Numbered from the stretch's first letter, positions 8,408 through 17,627 are shown. The stretch is 64,000 bases of DNA from Anaerolineales bacterium (GCA_016932475.1 JAFGCU010000125.1:62001-126000), one strand, 5' to 3'. Notes: generated by a model not told the origin, from the sequence alone. Translations and numbers: made by a program.

Positions 8408-9673
8408 ATGCAAAACCGTCCGCAAACCAGCCAGGATGTCAATGACGAATCCCCGAGCAACGACATCCCCATGCACGAACTCCTGCAGGATACGCAAGGA
8501 ACCGATGTCCCCAAGAAGGGCGAAGTCCGCAAGGGGACCATCGCGCGGGTGACTCCGGCGGAAATTCTTGTTTCCATCGGAACAAAATCCGAAGGCATCA
8601 TCCCGGCCAGGGAATTGGAGCGTCTGTCGGAGGATGCCCGCGAAAAGCTCAAGGAAGGGCAGGAAATCCACGTGTACGTTGTCGTCCCAGAAGACCACAA
8701 CGGCAACGTCGTGCTCTCGCTCGCCCGGGCCCAGGAGGAAACCGACTGGACTCAGGCGGAGGATTTGCGGACGAACCAGGAGGTCTACCAGGGACGCGTG
8801 GACGGGTTCAACAAAGGCGGGTTGATCGTCAAGGTCGGCAATCTCCGCGGGTTCGTCCCGGCATCCCAATTCAGCCTGTCCCGGCGTCACCGCAGCGAAG
8901 GGGAAACCGTCGACCAGAAGTGGAGCCGCATGGTCGGCGAGCCGATTTGCGTCAAGGTGATCGAAGTGGACCGCAGCCGGAACCGCCTGATCCTTTCCGA
9001 ACGGGCGGCCGCCAAGGAATCCCGTGAAAGCCAGAAGGAACGGCTGCTCCAGGAATTGCAGGAGGGCGAAGTGCGCACCGGGCACGTGATCAGCCTGGCA
9101 AACTTCGGGGCCTTCGTCGACCTCGGCGGTGCGGACGGGCTGGTCCACCTTTCTGAGATCACCTGGAAACGAATCAGCCACCCGTCGGAGGTTCTCAAGG
9201 TCGGCCAGACGGTGAAAGTCAAGGTCATCAGTATGGACCGGGAGCGCAAACGGATCAGCCTCTCGATGAAGTCGATGGAGGAGGATCCCTTCACAATCGC
9301 CAGCGGCAAACTGCACGAAGGCCAGCTGGTGAGCGGCACCATCACCAAGCTGACCAAATTCGGCGCCTTCGCGCGCATTGAAGGGTTTGATGACATCGAG
9401 GGCCTGATCCATATCACCGAGCTCTCGGAAAACCGTGTGGAGCATCCCAAGGAGATTGTCCAGGTGGGCCAAGCCCTGACCCTGCGGGTGGTCAAAATCG
9501 ACGTCGAAAGCCGCCGGATCGGCCTGAGCGTCCGCCGGGTGACGTCCGCCCAGTATGCGGATCTGGACTGGGATACCGCCATGAAGGATCTCTCCGACTC
9601 CGAATCGTCGAAAAACCCGGAACCGGAGGAAGACCCGGAATCCGGGAAAGAGTCGGAACCGGGGAAAGAGTAA
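8408..9673 (+). CDS. rpsA: Ribosomal protein S1 (four S1 domains)
   Basis: A 421-residue protein with four S1 RNA-binding domains in a row (about residues 20-95, 105-190, 200-275 and 290-365) and an acidic Glu/Pro/Ser-rich tail. The third and fourth are the best matches, with HVISLANFGAFVDLGGADGL and GTITKLTKFGAFARIEGF. It helps the ribosome bind mRNA. Four domains rather than six is common outside Proteobacteria. I chose ATG 8408 because a GGAGAAAG site lies upstream and the promoter -10 overlaps the earlier ATG. A terminator follows, so it is probably a single-gene transcript. Confidence 0.93.
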   Translation: MQNRPQTSQDVNDESPSNDIPMHELLQDTQGTDVPKKGEVRKGTIARVTPAEILVSIGTKSEGIIPARELERLSEDAREKLKEGQEIHVYVVVPEDHNGNVVLSLARAQEETDWTQAEDLRTNQEVYQGRVDGFNKGGLIVKVGNLRGFVPASQFSLSRRHRSEGETVDQKWSRMVGEPICVKVIEVDRSRNRLILSERAAAKESRESQKERLLQELQEGEVRTGHVISLANFGAFVDLGGADGLVHLSEITWKRISHPSEVLKVGQTVKVKVISMDRERKRISLSMKSMEEDPFTIASGKLHEGQLVSGTITKLTKFGAFARIEGFDDIEGLIHITELSENRVEHPKEIVQVGQALTLRVVKIDVESRRIGLSVRRVTSAQYADLDWDTAMKDLSDSESSKNPEPEEDPESGKESEPGKE

Positions 9674-9697
9674 GATCCCCAACGTAGTGGAACCATG

Positions 9698-9745
9698 GCG
9701 CAGGCGTGCGGGCACGGTGACTGGGCCCAAACGCCTGCGCCTTTT
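9698..9745 (+). terminator. Intrinsic terminator after rpsA
   Basis: An 11-bp perfect stem (9698-9708 with 9731-9741) and a short TTTT run lie 25 nt after the rpsA stop. The loop of 22 nt is long but contains smaller pairs. Confidence 0.8.
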
Positions 9746-9877
9746 CATTCTGCAACCCTCCGGGGTTCAACCCGTATATTCCCTTAGGTCAACCCAATGG
9801 TCAGCGTTTCCGCGTTGGGACAAGCCGGGAAAACGGCGGTTGGAAGAACCGGAGCGGCCTTCAAGGAAAATCCTGTC

Positions 9878-10459
9878 GTGGTAGAGATCCAGAAGGAGTG
9901 GCTGCTTGCGGCTCGCGAGGGGGATGTCGATGCCTTCGGTCGGGTGGTGGATGCATTCCAGAAGCCGGTGTTCAACCTGTGTTACCGGATGCTGGGAAAC
10001 CCGGAAGACGCCGAGGACGCCGCTCAGGAATCCTTCTGGCGCGCCTACCAGGGCCTTTCCAAATATGATTTCCAGCGCCCTTTCGGCACATGGATGCTTT
10101 CGATTGCGGCGCATTACTGCATCGACCGTCTCCGCCGAAAACGTCCGATCCTCCTCTCCCTCGAAAGCCTGCTCCCCGAGGACGACGCGCCCGACGAAAC
10201 CCCCAACCCGGAAGATCAGACCCACCGCAAACAGGAACAGGAGGCCGTGCAACAACTCCTGTCCGCGCTGGGACGCGAGGAAAGGGCGATGATCGTCATG
10301 CGCTACTGGCACGATATGTCTTACGAGGAAATCGCCCGCTCCCTTAAGGTTTCCGTGGGAGCGGTCAAGAGCCGGCTGCACCGGGCCCGGCACACGCTGG
10401 CCGAGCGCTGGCCCGTCCACTCTCTCTCTCCCGTTTCACCCGGAGGAGGCCATGAATAA
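9878..10459 (+). CDS. ECF-family RNA polymerase sigma factor
   Basis: A 193-residue sigma-70 family protein of extracytoplasmic-function type. Region 2 (about residues 5-75) shows FQKPVFNLCYRMLGNPEDAEDAAQ and the GTWMLSIAAHYCIDRLRRKR promoter-melting helix; region 4 (about 115-175) shows LGREERAMIVMRYWHDMSYE and SVGAVKSRLHRAR. GTG 9878 follows AAGGA by 10 nt, which I prefer; an ATG at 9797 would add 27 residues without homology or a clear ribosome site. It overlaps the next gene, a zinc-finger anti-sigma, by 8 bases. The pair probably responds to an envelope signal. Confidence 0.92.
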   Translation: MVEIQKEWLLAAREGDVDAFGRVVDAFQKPVFNLCYRMLGNPEDAEDAAQESFWRAYQGLSKYDFQRPFGTWMLSIAAHYCIDRLRRKRPILLSLESLLPEDDAPDETPNPEDQTHRKQEQEAVQQLLSALGREERAMIVMRYWHDMSYEEIARSLKVSVGAVKSRLHRARHTLAERWPVHSLSPVSPGGGHE

Positions 10460-10991
10460 ACATCTGCCGTACCGCGATTGGATTTTTGAGGAAGAAACCC
10501 TACCGGCCGATTCCGCCCAAGCACTTCGCCGCCATCTGCAGGGTTGTCCGGATTGCAGGGCTGCCGCCGAAGCCTGGAAGGCTGCGCGGCAAAGCCTGGC
10601 AAACGCCGGGGAAAAATCGCCCCGGACCGGGTTCACCGCCCGGTGGAAAGCGTTGGCCGCCGAGCGGATCCGCGTTCCCAGCCGGCGGCCAGCCTGGGCG
10701 ATGCTGGCGGTCAGTTCGGCCGGATCGTTGGTCATGGCGCTGGCGCTGGCGGTTCAAACCTCCACGCAGGGGTTTTCCCTGGCCGGGGTCTTCACCCGCG
10801 ATCTCTCGGCCGCCGCCGGAGCGCTCGAGGATTGGATGGATACCACCAGCTCCCTTGGCGCCTTCCTGACGATCGTCTCCCGGTCCATTCCTCCGGCTTG
10901 CTACCTCTTTGCGATTTTCTTCGTCAGCCTGATCGGAATCCTCTGGCTGTTGCTGTTTGTCCGGTCCACCGCACAGGGAAAGCAGCAATGA
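10452..10991 (+). CDS. Membrane anti-sigma factor with zinc-binding N-terminus
   Basis: A 179-residue protein. The N-terminal 50 residues have the ZAS/zf-HC2 pattern HLQGCPDC (H-x3-C-x2-C) preceded by an acidic helix, as in anti-sigma factors that hold ECF sigma at the membrane. Two membrane segments follow: about residues 78-100 (MLAVSSAGSLVMALALAV) and 145-172 (CYLFAIFFVSLIGILWLLLF). GGAGGAGG lies before ATG 10452. It overlaps the sigma gene by 8 bases and the next gene by ATGA, so the three are one unit. Confidence 0.85.
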   Translation: MNKHLPYRDWIFEEETLPADSAQALRRHLQGCPDCRAAAEAWKAARQSLANAGEKSPRTGFTARWKALAAERIRVPSRRPAWAMLAVSSAGSLVMALALAVQTSTQGFSLAGVFTRDLSAAAGALEDWMDTTSSLGAFLTIVSRSIPPACYLFAIFFVSLIGILWLLLFVRSTAQGKQQ

Positions 10992-11941
10992 CCCCGCTTC
11001 GAAGCGGATTCCGGACGGCTCTGGTTTTTGGATCGTTCCTTTTGATGGGGGCGGTGTTCCAACCCGGAGCGGGCGGGATTCTCTTCCGGGAGTCCCTTAT
11101 CGTTTCATCGCACCAGACGTATTCGGGCAATCTGATTGCCGTGGAGAGTTCGATTACGATCGAGCCGGGATCCACGTTTGAGGGCAACATCATCCTGATC
11201 GGCGGATCGCTGGAGTCGGCCGGGACCGTCAACGGGGATATCGCCTCACTCGACGCGGCGGTCCATTTCACACCCTCCGCCACGATGAGCGGCACCCTGG
11301 CCAGCCTCGGACAGGCGCCCGTGCTCGACCCGGGAGCAAAGATCGTCGGCACGGTGCAAATGATCGAGGGGCTATCGTGGCCGCTGTCGGCGGGCGAGAC
11401 ACCGGCAGCGGAATCCGGCGGATATGAAATCGGATACAAACTCAGCGTCGTTCTCTTCCGGATGTTTCTGTTGTCGGCGGTGGCCATCCTGATCGTCTTG
11501 TTCCTCCCGCAACCGGTGGAGCGGGTGGCGCGCACGATCATCGTCAAGCCCGCGATTTCGTTCCTGATCGGCCTCCTGACAATCCTGGCCGCGATGGCGT
11601 TGTTCCTGCTCCTGGCGCTGACGGTCTGCCTGTCGCCCATCAGCATATTGGGAAGCATCGTCGTTCTGGTTGCGGCGCTGCTTGGCTGGGTTGCGATGGG
11701 GCGGGAGATCGGCCGGCAGCTGAGCGGCATGCTCGGCTTCAAAGCGCACCCGGCGGTTCTGGCCGGGATCGGAACCGCGGTCCTCACGCTGGTGGCAAGC
11801 GCGCTGGGGTACATCCCTTTCGCCGGTCAGGTCCTGGTGCTGTTGGTGATGGCGTTCGGATTGGGCGCGGTCGTCCTGACGCGTTTTGGCGGGACGAATT
11901 ATTGGATCCTGGCGGAGACGGCGCCGCAGGATCAACCGTAG
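10988..11941 (+). CDS. Bactofilin-like polymer-forming membrane protein
   Basis: The 317-residue protein begins with a signal-anchor (about 10-28) and then a right-handed beta-helix-like repeat (about 35-140: SGNLIAVESSITIEPGSTFE, GNIILIGGSLESAGTVNGDI, and further turns) typical of the bactofilin/polymer-forming family. A C-terminal part (about 155-300) has four or so membrane segments. Bactofilins are cytoskeletal, but this beta-helix follows a signal sequence and so is probably outside the membrane. ATG 10988 overlaps the anti-sigma stop (ATGA). It is likely the structural target or effector of the sigma/anti-sigma pair; this role is inferred from position only. Confidence 0.75.
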   Translation: MTPLRSGFRTALVFGSFLLMGAVFQPGAGGILFRESLIVSSHQTYSGNLIAVESSITIEPGSTFEGNIILIGGSLESAGTVNGDIASLDAAVHFTPSATMSGTLASLGQAPVLDPGAKIVGTVQMIEGLSWPLSAGETPAAESGGYEIGYKLSVVLFRMFLLSAVAILIVLFLPQPVERVARTIIVKPAISFLIGLLTILAAMALFLLLALTVCLSPISILGSIVVLVAALLGWVAMGREIGRQLSGMLGFKAHPAVLAGIGTAVLTLVASALGYIPFAGQVLVLLVMAFGLGAVVLTRFGGTNYWILAETAPQDQP

Positions 11942-12150
11942 ACGATGGACGACGGCTGCCTGCATATTCCGGAATTTTTCGCGCGGGAATTATTTCCGGC
12001 AAACGATGGACAGCCGACGATAACCGATACTTGTAATTGGAATGGTTTCCCCGGCGTGTGAAGGACAATCCCCCCCAGAAAATTCCACCCGATCCTGAAC
12101 AAGAAGGGCGCGGAAAGGGAACGGCCGCGGTTCACTATCCATGGTCGGTT

Positions 12151-13275
12151 TTAAATAGGCCGTAGAACGCGGTCCGCCCGCAGGCGTTTGAACAGAAGCG
12201 CGGTGCCGGGCACTTCCGATTCCTGCGCGGCTTCCTCCCAGGCTTTCACCCCCAAATCGCTGATCTTGCTGGCGGCGTACCCGGCCGCCTTCCAGGCCCC
12301 GGCTTTGGCGAGAGCCGGATCCGAATAGATCACCGCGGCTTCGCTCTGCAGATCGGCGGAGGCCGTTTCCATCGCCGTGATCAGCATCCGCAGGGATTGG
12401 TCGAGGGGGGCATCCGGGGCGAGAACGATCTCGTCGGCGCGGGTCACGAGGTTGTCCACCTGCCAGCCGATGGCGCCGACCATGTTCCCGTCCTGTTCGA
12501 GCAGGAAATACGCCTTCTGACCGAAGGCCGCCATGATGTCGGCCCGGGTTAAGGGGGTGGCGGGTTTGCGCATTTTGTTGAGGAAGGCGGCGATCAGGTC
12601 CGCGTCGTTCGGGCGGCCGCGGCGGATGGCGAGTTCACCGCGTGCGACCGGCGCCTCCGGAAGCGCTTCGGAAGGCTGCGAACCCGCGGCCCAGGCGGCC
12701 TGCACCTGATCCCAGGTGTCTTCGAAGGATTTTGAGCTATGGATCACGACCTTTGCCCGCGCCAGTTTTTCCTTCTGGGCGGGCTGGGCGGCGATCCGTT
12801 GCCGCGCGGTCGGTTCGCTCAGGCCGCGCTTGCGCACCAGACGGTCAATCTGTATATCCGGCGTGCAATCCACCACCCAGACCGTATCGCAGGAATCCGC
12901 CAACCCGGATTCGAAAAGTTTGATGGCTTCCAGCACGATCACCGGCGAATGCGCGCGGGGGATGAGAAGGTCCACCGCCTGGATAACCAGCGGATGCATG
13001 ATGTCTTCAAGCTGGTCGAGGAGTTTGGCATCCGCAAAGGCGAGCCGACCGAGGGCTTTTCGGTTGATTTCACCGCCGGAATCGAGGATCCATTCGCCAA
13101 ACAGCCGGATGACGCCCTCGTAGGCCGGCCCGCCGCGCGACATCGCCCGGTGCGCCACCTCGTCGGCGTCTATGCCGAAGGCGCCCAAATGCTCCAGCAT
13201 CTTGCGCACCACGCTTTTGCCGGTGGCAATATTGCCGGTCAGGCCGATGACATACTTTCCGGGCCAGCGACTCAT
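12151..13275 (-). CDS. coaE: Dephospho-CoA kinase with extra C-terminal domain
   Basis: Residues 1-200 are CoaE, the last step of coenzyme A synthesis (phosphorylation of dephospho-CoA). The P-loop GLTGNIATGKS lies at 11-21, the DADEVAHR segment at about 36-43, and the LVRKRGLSEPTARQRIAAQP lid near 150. CoaE normally stops at about 200 residues; here 374 are encoded. The remaining 170 residues start with LAIRRGRPNDADLIAAFLNK and have the outline of a GNAT acetyltransferase fold (VGAIGWQVDNLV), a fold that binds acetyl-CoA, but the acetyl-CoA loop is not clear. No start or ribosome site separates the two parts. Confidence 0.9.
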   Translation of the reverse strand: MSRWPGKYVIGLTGNIATGKSVVRKMLEHLGAFGIDADEVAHRAMSRGGPAYEGVIRLFGEWILDSGGEINRKALGRLAFADAKLLDQLEDIMHPLVIQAVDLLIPRAHSPVIVLEAIKLFESGLADSCDTVWVVDCTPDIQIDRLVRKRGLSEPTARQRIAAQPAQKEKLARAKVVIHSSKSFEDTWDQVQAAWAAGSQPSEALPEAPVARGELAIRRGRPNDADLIAAFLNKMRKPATPLTRADIMAAFGQKAYFLLEQDGNMVGAIGWQVDNLVTRADEIVLAPDAPLDQSLRMLITAMETASADLQSEAAVIYSDPALAKAGAWKAAGYAASKISDLGVKAWEEAAQESEVPGTALLFKRLRADRVLRPI

Positions 13276-13413
13276 ATTCGGCGAATTCCCTCCAGCGCGA
13301 ATTTTACCCCGCTTTCGTCATCCGGAAAATCCCCAAGCGTATGCAAGCCGTTTGAGCAGGCCGACGTTCCTTGGCGGCCGGATCGAGATCCGTTTAGCGA
13401 TTCTTTAAGCTGG

Positions 13414-13469
13414 GGAACCTTTGCCAACCCTAAGGGTCGGCGGAACCTTTCGGAACCCTAAGGGTAGAC
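13414..13469. repeat. Two-copy 28-bp imperfect tandem repeat
   Basis: Two adjacent 28-bp units (13414-13441 and 13442-13469) share GGAACCTTT and AACCCTAAGGGT, the latter containing the palindrome CCCTAAGGG. They lie in the 246-nt gap upstream of coaE and downstream of the PP2C-like gene. They could be operator-like sites or a short repeat; no protein can be named. Confidence 0.8.
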
Positions 13470-13521
13470 CTCGGCCTCGCTACGCCCAGCTCAAAGCAAG
13501 GCTGCTCGACCGGTGCTGTCT

Positions 13522-15999
13522 TTAAGGGGTGCGGGTTTGGGCGTAGTAGATCTGATTCCCAATCGCGATGTAGAGGACTTTATCCGCGCCGACGGCGAGC
13601 GCAGTGGCTTCGTGCCTCTCCGGCGCGATGGTCACCCGGTAACGGGATATGAAGTTCAGCGCCAGGCTGAAGCGGTAGGCGCCGCGGCCGAGCGGATCGA
13701 GGAAGAAAAGGGTCGGCTCGGGGGGCTCGTTGTAGTATATCCGGTTTAGCAGGGCGTCCTCGATCCGCGGACCGGCAGAACGACCGGGCCGGGTGTCGTT
13801 GTAGGGGATGGTCGTGCATAGCGTCCCGCCGGTGGAATCCGAATCCTCCACCTCGAAAAGCGGATCGTAATGGCAGCGCGTTATATGCCCGTCCGCGTGC
13901 AGGAAGAACACCTCCCCGGAGACGATGACAAAATCAATCGCGTCGGTCATCGACGGATGATCCGCCGTGAAATAGGCCGAGGCCGCCTGGTCGAAGCCGG
14001 TGCTGTCGCTCATGGCATACCGCCAGAAGGCGTTTCGTTCCGGATCCAGGACGTACAACCGGCCGTTGTAATAATCGATCGCCGACGGTGTGGACCATCC
14101 ATGTTGGGGGGCGGTCAGCGCGCCGGCCATTGCCTTTCCCCCCGGCGGGCAATACAGAAGTGTTCCCTGACGGTCCATGGCGACGATCGCGCCACTCCGG
14201 GTGGAGGATGGCGTTTGTGATCCCACGGAGAGGCCGGGGATCCAGACCATATCCGCGAGCGTTCCAACGGTGATGTCCGGATACTCGCCGGCCTGGCAGA
14301 TGAACGTTTCGTCAAGCTGGTAACCGCCCTGGCCGAGAAGCAGCCGCAAAACGCGGTCGTGTACGCCGTCCAGCGCGTACAATTCGCGGTCGCCGGCCAG
14401 GAGCACGGTGATCTGCGTCCCGTCCTCCAAACCGCCGGCCACCGCCGGTTTGAATTCGAGCGGCGTAATCCCGTCGAAATTGTCGAGCATCCGGGCGGTG
14501 TGATTCTGCAGGGTGATGAGTTCCTCCGACGTGCCGTATTTGGCGGCGGTCTGAAGGTCGTCGAATACTTCCTGCCAGGCCTGGCGGGCTCTCAACGGAT
14601 CGGTTTGGGCGTTCGCCACCGCGGCCTGGGTCCGCGCGGCTTCCATCAGGCGCGAAAATTCCATTTCATAGCCCTTGCGGAAGTACATCACCGCCACCAC
14701 CGCGACAATCACCAGCGGAATGGCGACCGCCGTAGCCAGCAAGACCGACGGCGGCAGGATGAAGCGATCGTTTTCCTGGAGCACACCGCGCGGGAGAATT
14801 CCGGCAAGGAAGGACCGCACCGCCTCCAATCCGGAGGAGAGTGTGATTTTTATCGAGCGGCCGAAGGCCAAGATGGCGTCCCGGGCGGATAATCCGGGTC
14901 CCGTGGAGGCGTCTTTTTCCCGAATGTCCTGCCGGAAGGCCCGCTCACCCGCCGATGCGAAGCGCGCGTCGGCCGCCGCCCTCCTTTCCGGTTCGGGCGG
15001 CCGGCCATGTTCACCGGCCGGGCTTGGCGGAAAAGCTTCCCGCGGGATAGGTCGCGGACCGGACGAGGCTCCAATGTGTTCACGGGCAGCGGGTGGTGAA
15101 GCGGACGTGGTGTCGCGCGGGGCGATTTTCCGCACCGGGGGAATGGGGGAGGCGTCTGTCCGCGTTTCCGATTTGGTTGGCGCCCCGTGCCGGGCCGGCG
15201 GCGCTGCGGCCGGAATTGGGGCCGCGGGTTGCGGGATTTCCCCGCCCGTCCGCTTGTTCGGAAAGAGGGATACTTTGCGCAGGGGCGGGGCCGATTTGGC
15301 CGGCGCTTCCGCCTGGGAAAAGCGAACGAGCATCCCGCCGTGAGATCCGGCCTGCGATGCGCTCTGCTTTGCCATCCGGTCCCCGATCGCTTGCAGGGAA
15401 AGGTTGGCCAATCCGGATGGAACGCCCGAGCTCCATGCGGCGGGAGGCGCGGCCGCAAGAATAACCGTATGGGCCGGCGCGAGAACCGTGTGACCGTAGC
15501 GGAGATCGATATTAAGCGTCGTACCCAGCGGCCGGGCGGGAGAATCGCCCGCTGCGGGATAGGTTTGCACGCCGCCTTCGCGCAGGATCAAAGCCAGAAT
15601 ATTTCCGCCGTATCCGAGGTACAAATCACCATCGCGCATAACCGCACATATGGCATGCATCTGCGCCATATTCCCGGGCCCGGAGGCGATTCCGGAGGAG
15701 GCCTGGCTGAAGGGAAGCACTTCGGCGTTGGAGGCCACAAACGCCGCGCGCAGGGCGGCCGTGACCGAGCCGGGAGTCTCGAAGTAAACCTGCGTCATCA
15801 GGCGGGCCAGCCGGTCCGGTTCGGATTCCGGTATCGGGGTGCGGGCCTGAAGGGCAAGCGCCGTAAACAGCACCTCGCCGCTGCGGCCGCGCGCCGCCCG
15901 GCGGGGCGCCGGATGCACGCAATGCCCGGCCGGGGCATCTTCGGTGAAGACCCCGTTCGAGAATTGGGCGATCAGGATTTCCGGAATAAAGGCAGGCAT
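13522..15999 (-). CDS. PP2C-like / transmembrane / propeller-like protein
   Basis: An 825-residue protein of unknown role. Residues 1-230 look like a divergent PP2C/SpoIIE-type phosphatase region (GDLYLGYGGNILALILREGG, THTVILAAAPPAAW), but the metal-binding aspartates are not clear. Residues 230-400 are a proline- and alanine-rich linker. One membrane segment (about 416-440, VLLATAVAIPLVIVAVVAVM) follows. The C-terminal 370 residues hold repeated strands such as RELYALDGVHDRVLRLL and NGRLYVLDPERNAFWRY, a beta-propeller-like pattern facing outside. The layout suggests an outside sensor joined to an inside phosphatase-like part, by analogy only. Confidence 0.6.
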   Translation of the reverse strand: MPAFIPEILIAQFSNGVFTEDAPAGHCVHPAPRRAARGRSGEVLFTALALQARTPIPESEPDRLARLMTQVYFETPGSVTAALRAAFVASNAEVLPFSQASSGIASGPGNMAQMHAICAVMRDGDLYLGYGGNILALILREGGVQTYPAAGDSPARPLGTTLNIDLRYGHTVLAPAHTVILAAAPPAAWSSGVPSGLANLSLQAIGDRMAKQSASQAGSHGGMLVRFSQAEAPAKSAPPLRKVSLFPNKRTGGEIPQPAAPIPAAAPPARHGAPTKSETRTDASPIPPVRKIAPRDTTSASPPAAREHIGASSGPRPIPREAFPPSPAGEHGRPPEPERRAAADARFASAGERAFRQDIREKDASTGPGLSARDAILAFGRSIKITLSSGLEAVRSFLAGILPRGVLQENDRFILPPSVLLATAVAIPLVIVAVVAVMYFRKGYEMEFSRLMEAARTQAAVANAQTDPLRARQAWQEVFDDLQTAAKYGTSEELITLQNHTARMLDNFDGITPLEFKPAVAGGLEDGTQITVLLAGDRELYALDGVHDRVLRLLLGQGGYQLDETFICQAGEYPDITVGTLADMVWIPGLSVGSQTPSSTRSGAIVAMDRQGTLLYCPPGGKAMAGALTAPQHGWSTPSAIDYYNGRLYVLDPERNAFWRYAMSDSTGFDQAASAYFTADHPSMTDAIDFVIVSGEVFFLHADGHITRCHYDPLFEVEDSDSTGGTLCTTIPYNDTRPGRSAGPRIEDALLNRIYYNEPPEPTLFFLDPLGRGAYRFSLALNFISRYRVTIAPERHEATALAVGADKVLYIAIGNQIYYAQTRTP

Positions 16000-16087
16000 G
16001 GTGTGAGTGACGCCGGGTATCGTGCGTAATTACCAAGCTGCAATTATTATGCCATGAACCGGAGGGGATATGGTTTTCGGTTTCCGC

Positions 16088-17521
16088 TCACGTATCGGCG
16101 TTGTGCAGAAACCGGTCGATGGCGGCTGCGGCCCGGCGTCCGGCGGCCATCGCACTCACCACCAGGTCCGGGCCGGAGACCGCATCCCCCCCCGCGAAAA
16201 TCCCCGGGCGGGATGTTGCGCCGGTAAGTGGATCGGTCTGGAAAAGGCCGTTCTTGTCGATCGCCAATCCGCGCGTGGTCCGGCCGATCTCCGGATTGGC
16301 GCCGTATCCGAGCGCACAGACGACGGTGTCGGCTTCGACGATGAAGTTGGATCCGTCGACCGGGATCGGACGCCGCCGGCCTTCCGCATCGCAATCCCCC
16401 AGCTCGCATTTCAGGCACTCGATTGCGCTGACCCGGCCGTCGGATCCAGCGAGGAAGCGGATCGGCTGGATCTGGAAACGGTACTCCGCGCCCTCTTCGG
16501 CGGCCAGCAAGCGGTCTTTCTTCCCGCCGGGCATCTCCGTTTCCGTCCGGCGGTAAAGGCAGGTGACCTGGCTTGCGCCCTTGCGAACAGCGGTCCGCAG
16601 ACAGTCCGATGCCGTATCCCCGCCGCCGATCACCGCAACGCGGCTTCCGACCGTCAACGGCTGCCGCCAGCCTTCTGGCAGGATGGCCGGATCGTTATTC
16701 AAGCGGGCCAGGAATTCATCCGGCGGAAAAACACCCGGCAGGTCGATCCCGGGAACCTGCATGCAGGTCGGGATCGAAGCGCCGGTCCCCAGGAACACTG
16801 CCTGATACCCGTCCCGTAAAAGTGCATCCACGGGATGGGATTTCCCAATGGCGGCGCCGGTCCGGATTTCCACGCCGGCGTGCCGCAGATCCTCGATCAG
16901 CAGATCGACGATGGATTGATCGAGCTTGAATTCGGGGATGCCGTAGGTGAGCATGCCTCCGGCCGCGGAAGCGGATTCAAAAACCGTCACCGCATGCCCC
17001 TGCAGGATGAGCTGTTCGGCGCAGGCCAGCCCGGCCGGCCCGGAGCCGACCACGGCGACGCGCTTGCCGCTCGAGGGGCCGGGCTGAATGTGGAAGGGAT
17101 TTTGCGCACGTTCGAAATCGGCGACAAACGCCTCGAGGGCGCCGCACAAAACCGGCTCGTGATTTTTATTCCGGACGCAGGCGCACTGACAGAGTTGTTC
17201 GTGCGGGCAGACCCGGCCGCAGATCTGGGCCATGGTGGATGTCCGGCGGTAGATTTTCGCAGCGCCGAGGAAATCCCCTTGTTCAATTTTCCGCAAGGCG
17301 CCGGGAATATCGTTGCCGGCCGGGCAGGCCTTGACGCAGGGCGCCATCGGACACTGCAGGCAACGGCCTGCCTCGCGCATTGCCCGCTCGGGAGTAAGCG
17401 GAAGAAACGTTTCACGAAAATCCTTCACCCGTTCCGCCGCCGGCCTGGCCGGAGGGGCTTCGTACGGGATCTTGATCCGCGCTTTTCTATCGATCGTCGT
17501 TGGATTTTGAGGATCGGCCAT
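16088..17521 (-). CDS. GltD-like NAD(P)-dependent Fe-S flavoprotein
   Basis: A 477-residue homologue of the glutamate synthase small subunit. The N-terminus binds two 4Fe-4S clusters: C54, C57, C62 and C66 in CLQCPMAPCVKACPAGNDIP, and a second group in CGRVCPHEQLCQCAC near residue 100. FAD is bound at VAVVGSGPAGLACAEQL (about 150) and NAD(P) at VAVIGGGDTASDCLRTA (about 280). No large subunit (gltB) or hydrogenase subunit is in the window, so the partner and electron acceptor remain open. Other members of this family work with dihydropyrimidine dehydrogenase or NfnB. Confidence 0.85.
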   Translation of the reverse strand: MADPQNPTTIDRKARIKIPYEAPPARPAAERVKDFRETFLPLTPERAMREAGRCLQCPMAPCVKACPAGNDIPGALRKIEQGDFLGAAKIYRRTSTMAQICGRVCPHEQLCQCACVRNKNHEPVLCGALEAFVADFERAQNPFHIQPGPSSGKRVAVVGSGPAGLACAEQLILQGHAVTVFESASAAGGMLTYGIPEFKLDQSIVDLLIEDLRHAGVEIRTGAAIGKSHPVDALLRDGYQAVFLGTGASIPTCMQVPGIDLPGVFPPDEFLARLNNDPAILPEGWRQPLTVGSRVAVIGGGDTASDCLRTAVRKGASQVTCLYRRTETEMPGGKKDRLLAAEEGAEYRFQIQPIRFLAGSDGRVSAIECLKCELGDCDAEGRRRPIPVDGSNFIVEADTVVCALGYGANPEIGRTTRGLAIDKNGLFQTDPLTGATSRPGIFAGGDAVSGPDLVVSAMAAGRRAAAAIDRFLHNADT

Positions 17522-17593
17522 CCGGTTTCTCCACTGAGCTTACTTCGACCCGAAATCTACCCGCAATCGCCCCCAAATTTAGAGCCATTTTAT

Positions 17594-17621
17594 CCGACTT
17601 TTAATCCATTTCACATATAAT
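17594..17621 (+). promoter_or_regulatory. Promoter before the macA leader
   Basis: TATAAT (17616-17621) in an AT-rich stretch, with CCGACT (17594-17599) as a partial -35 at 16 nt. Expected transcript start is near 17628, leaving a leader of about 240 nt before macA. Confidence 0.6.
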
Positions 17622-17627
17622 CTCCAT

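Noticed and set aside
16088-17521. Glutamate synthase beta subunit with its gltB partner
   Set aside because: No large subunit exists in this window, so I only call it GltD-like.
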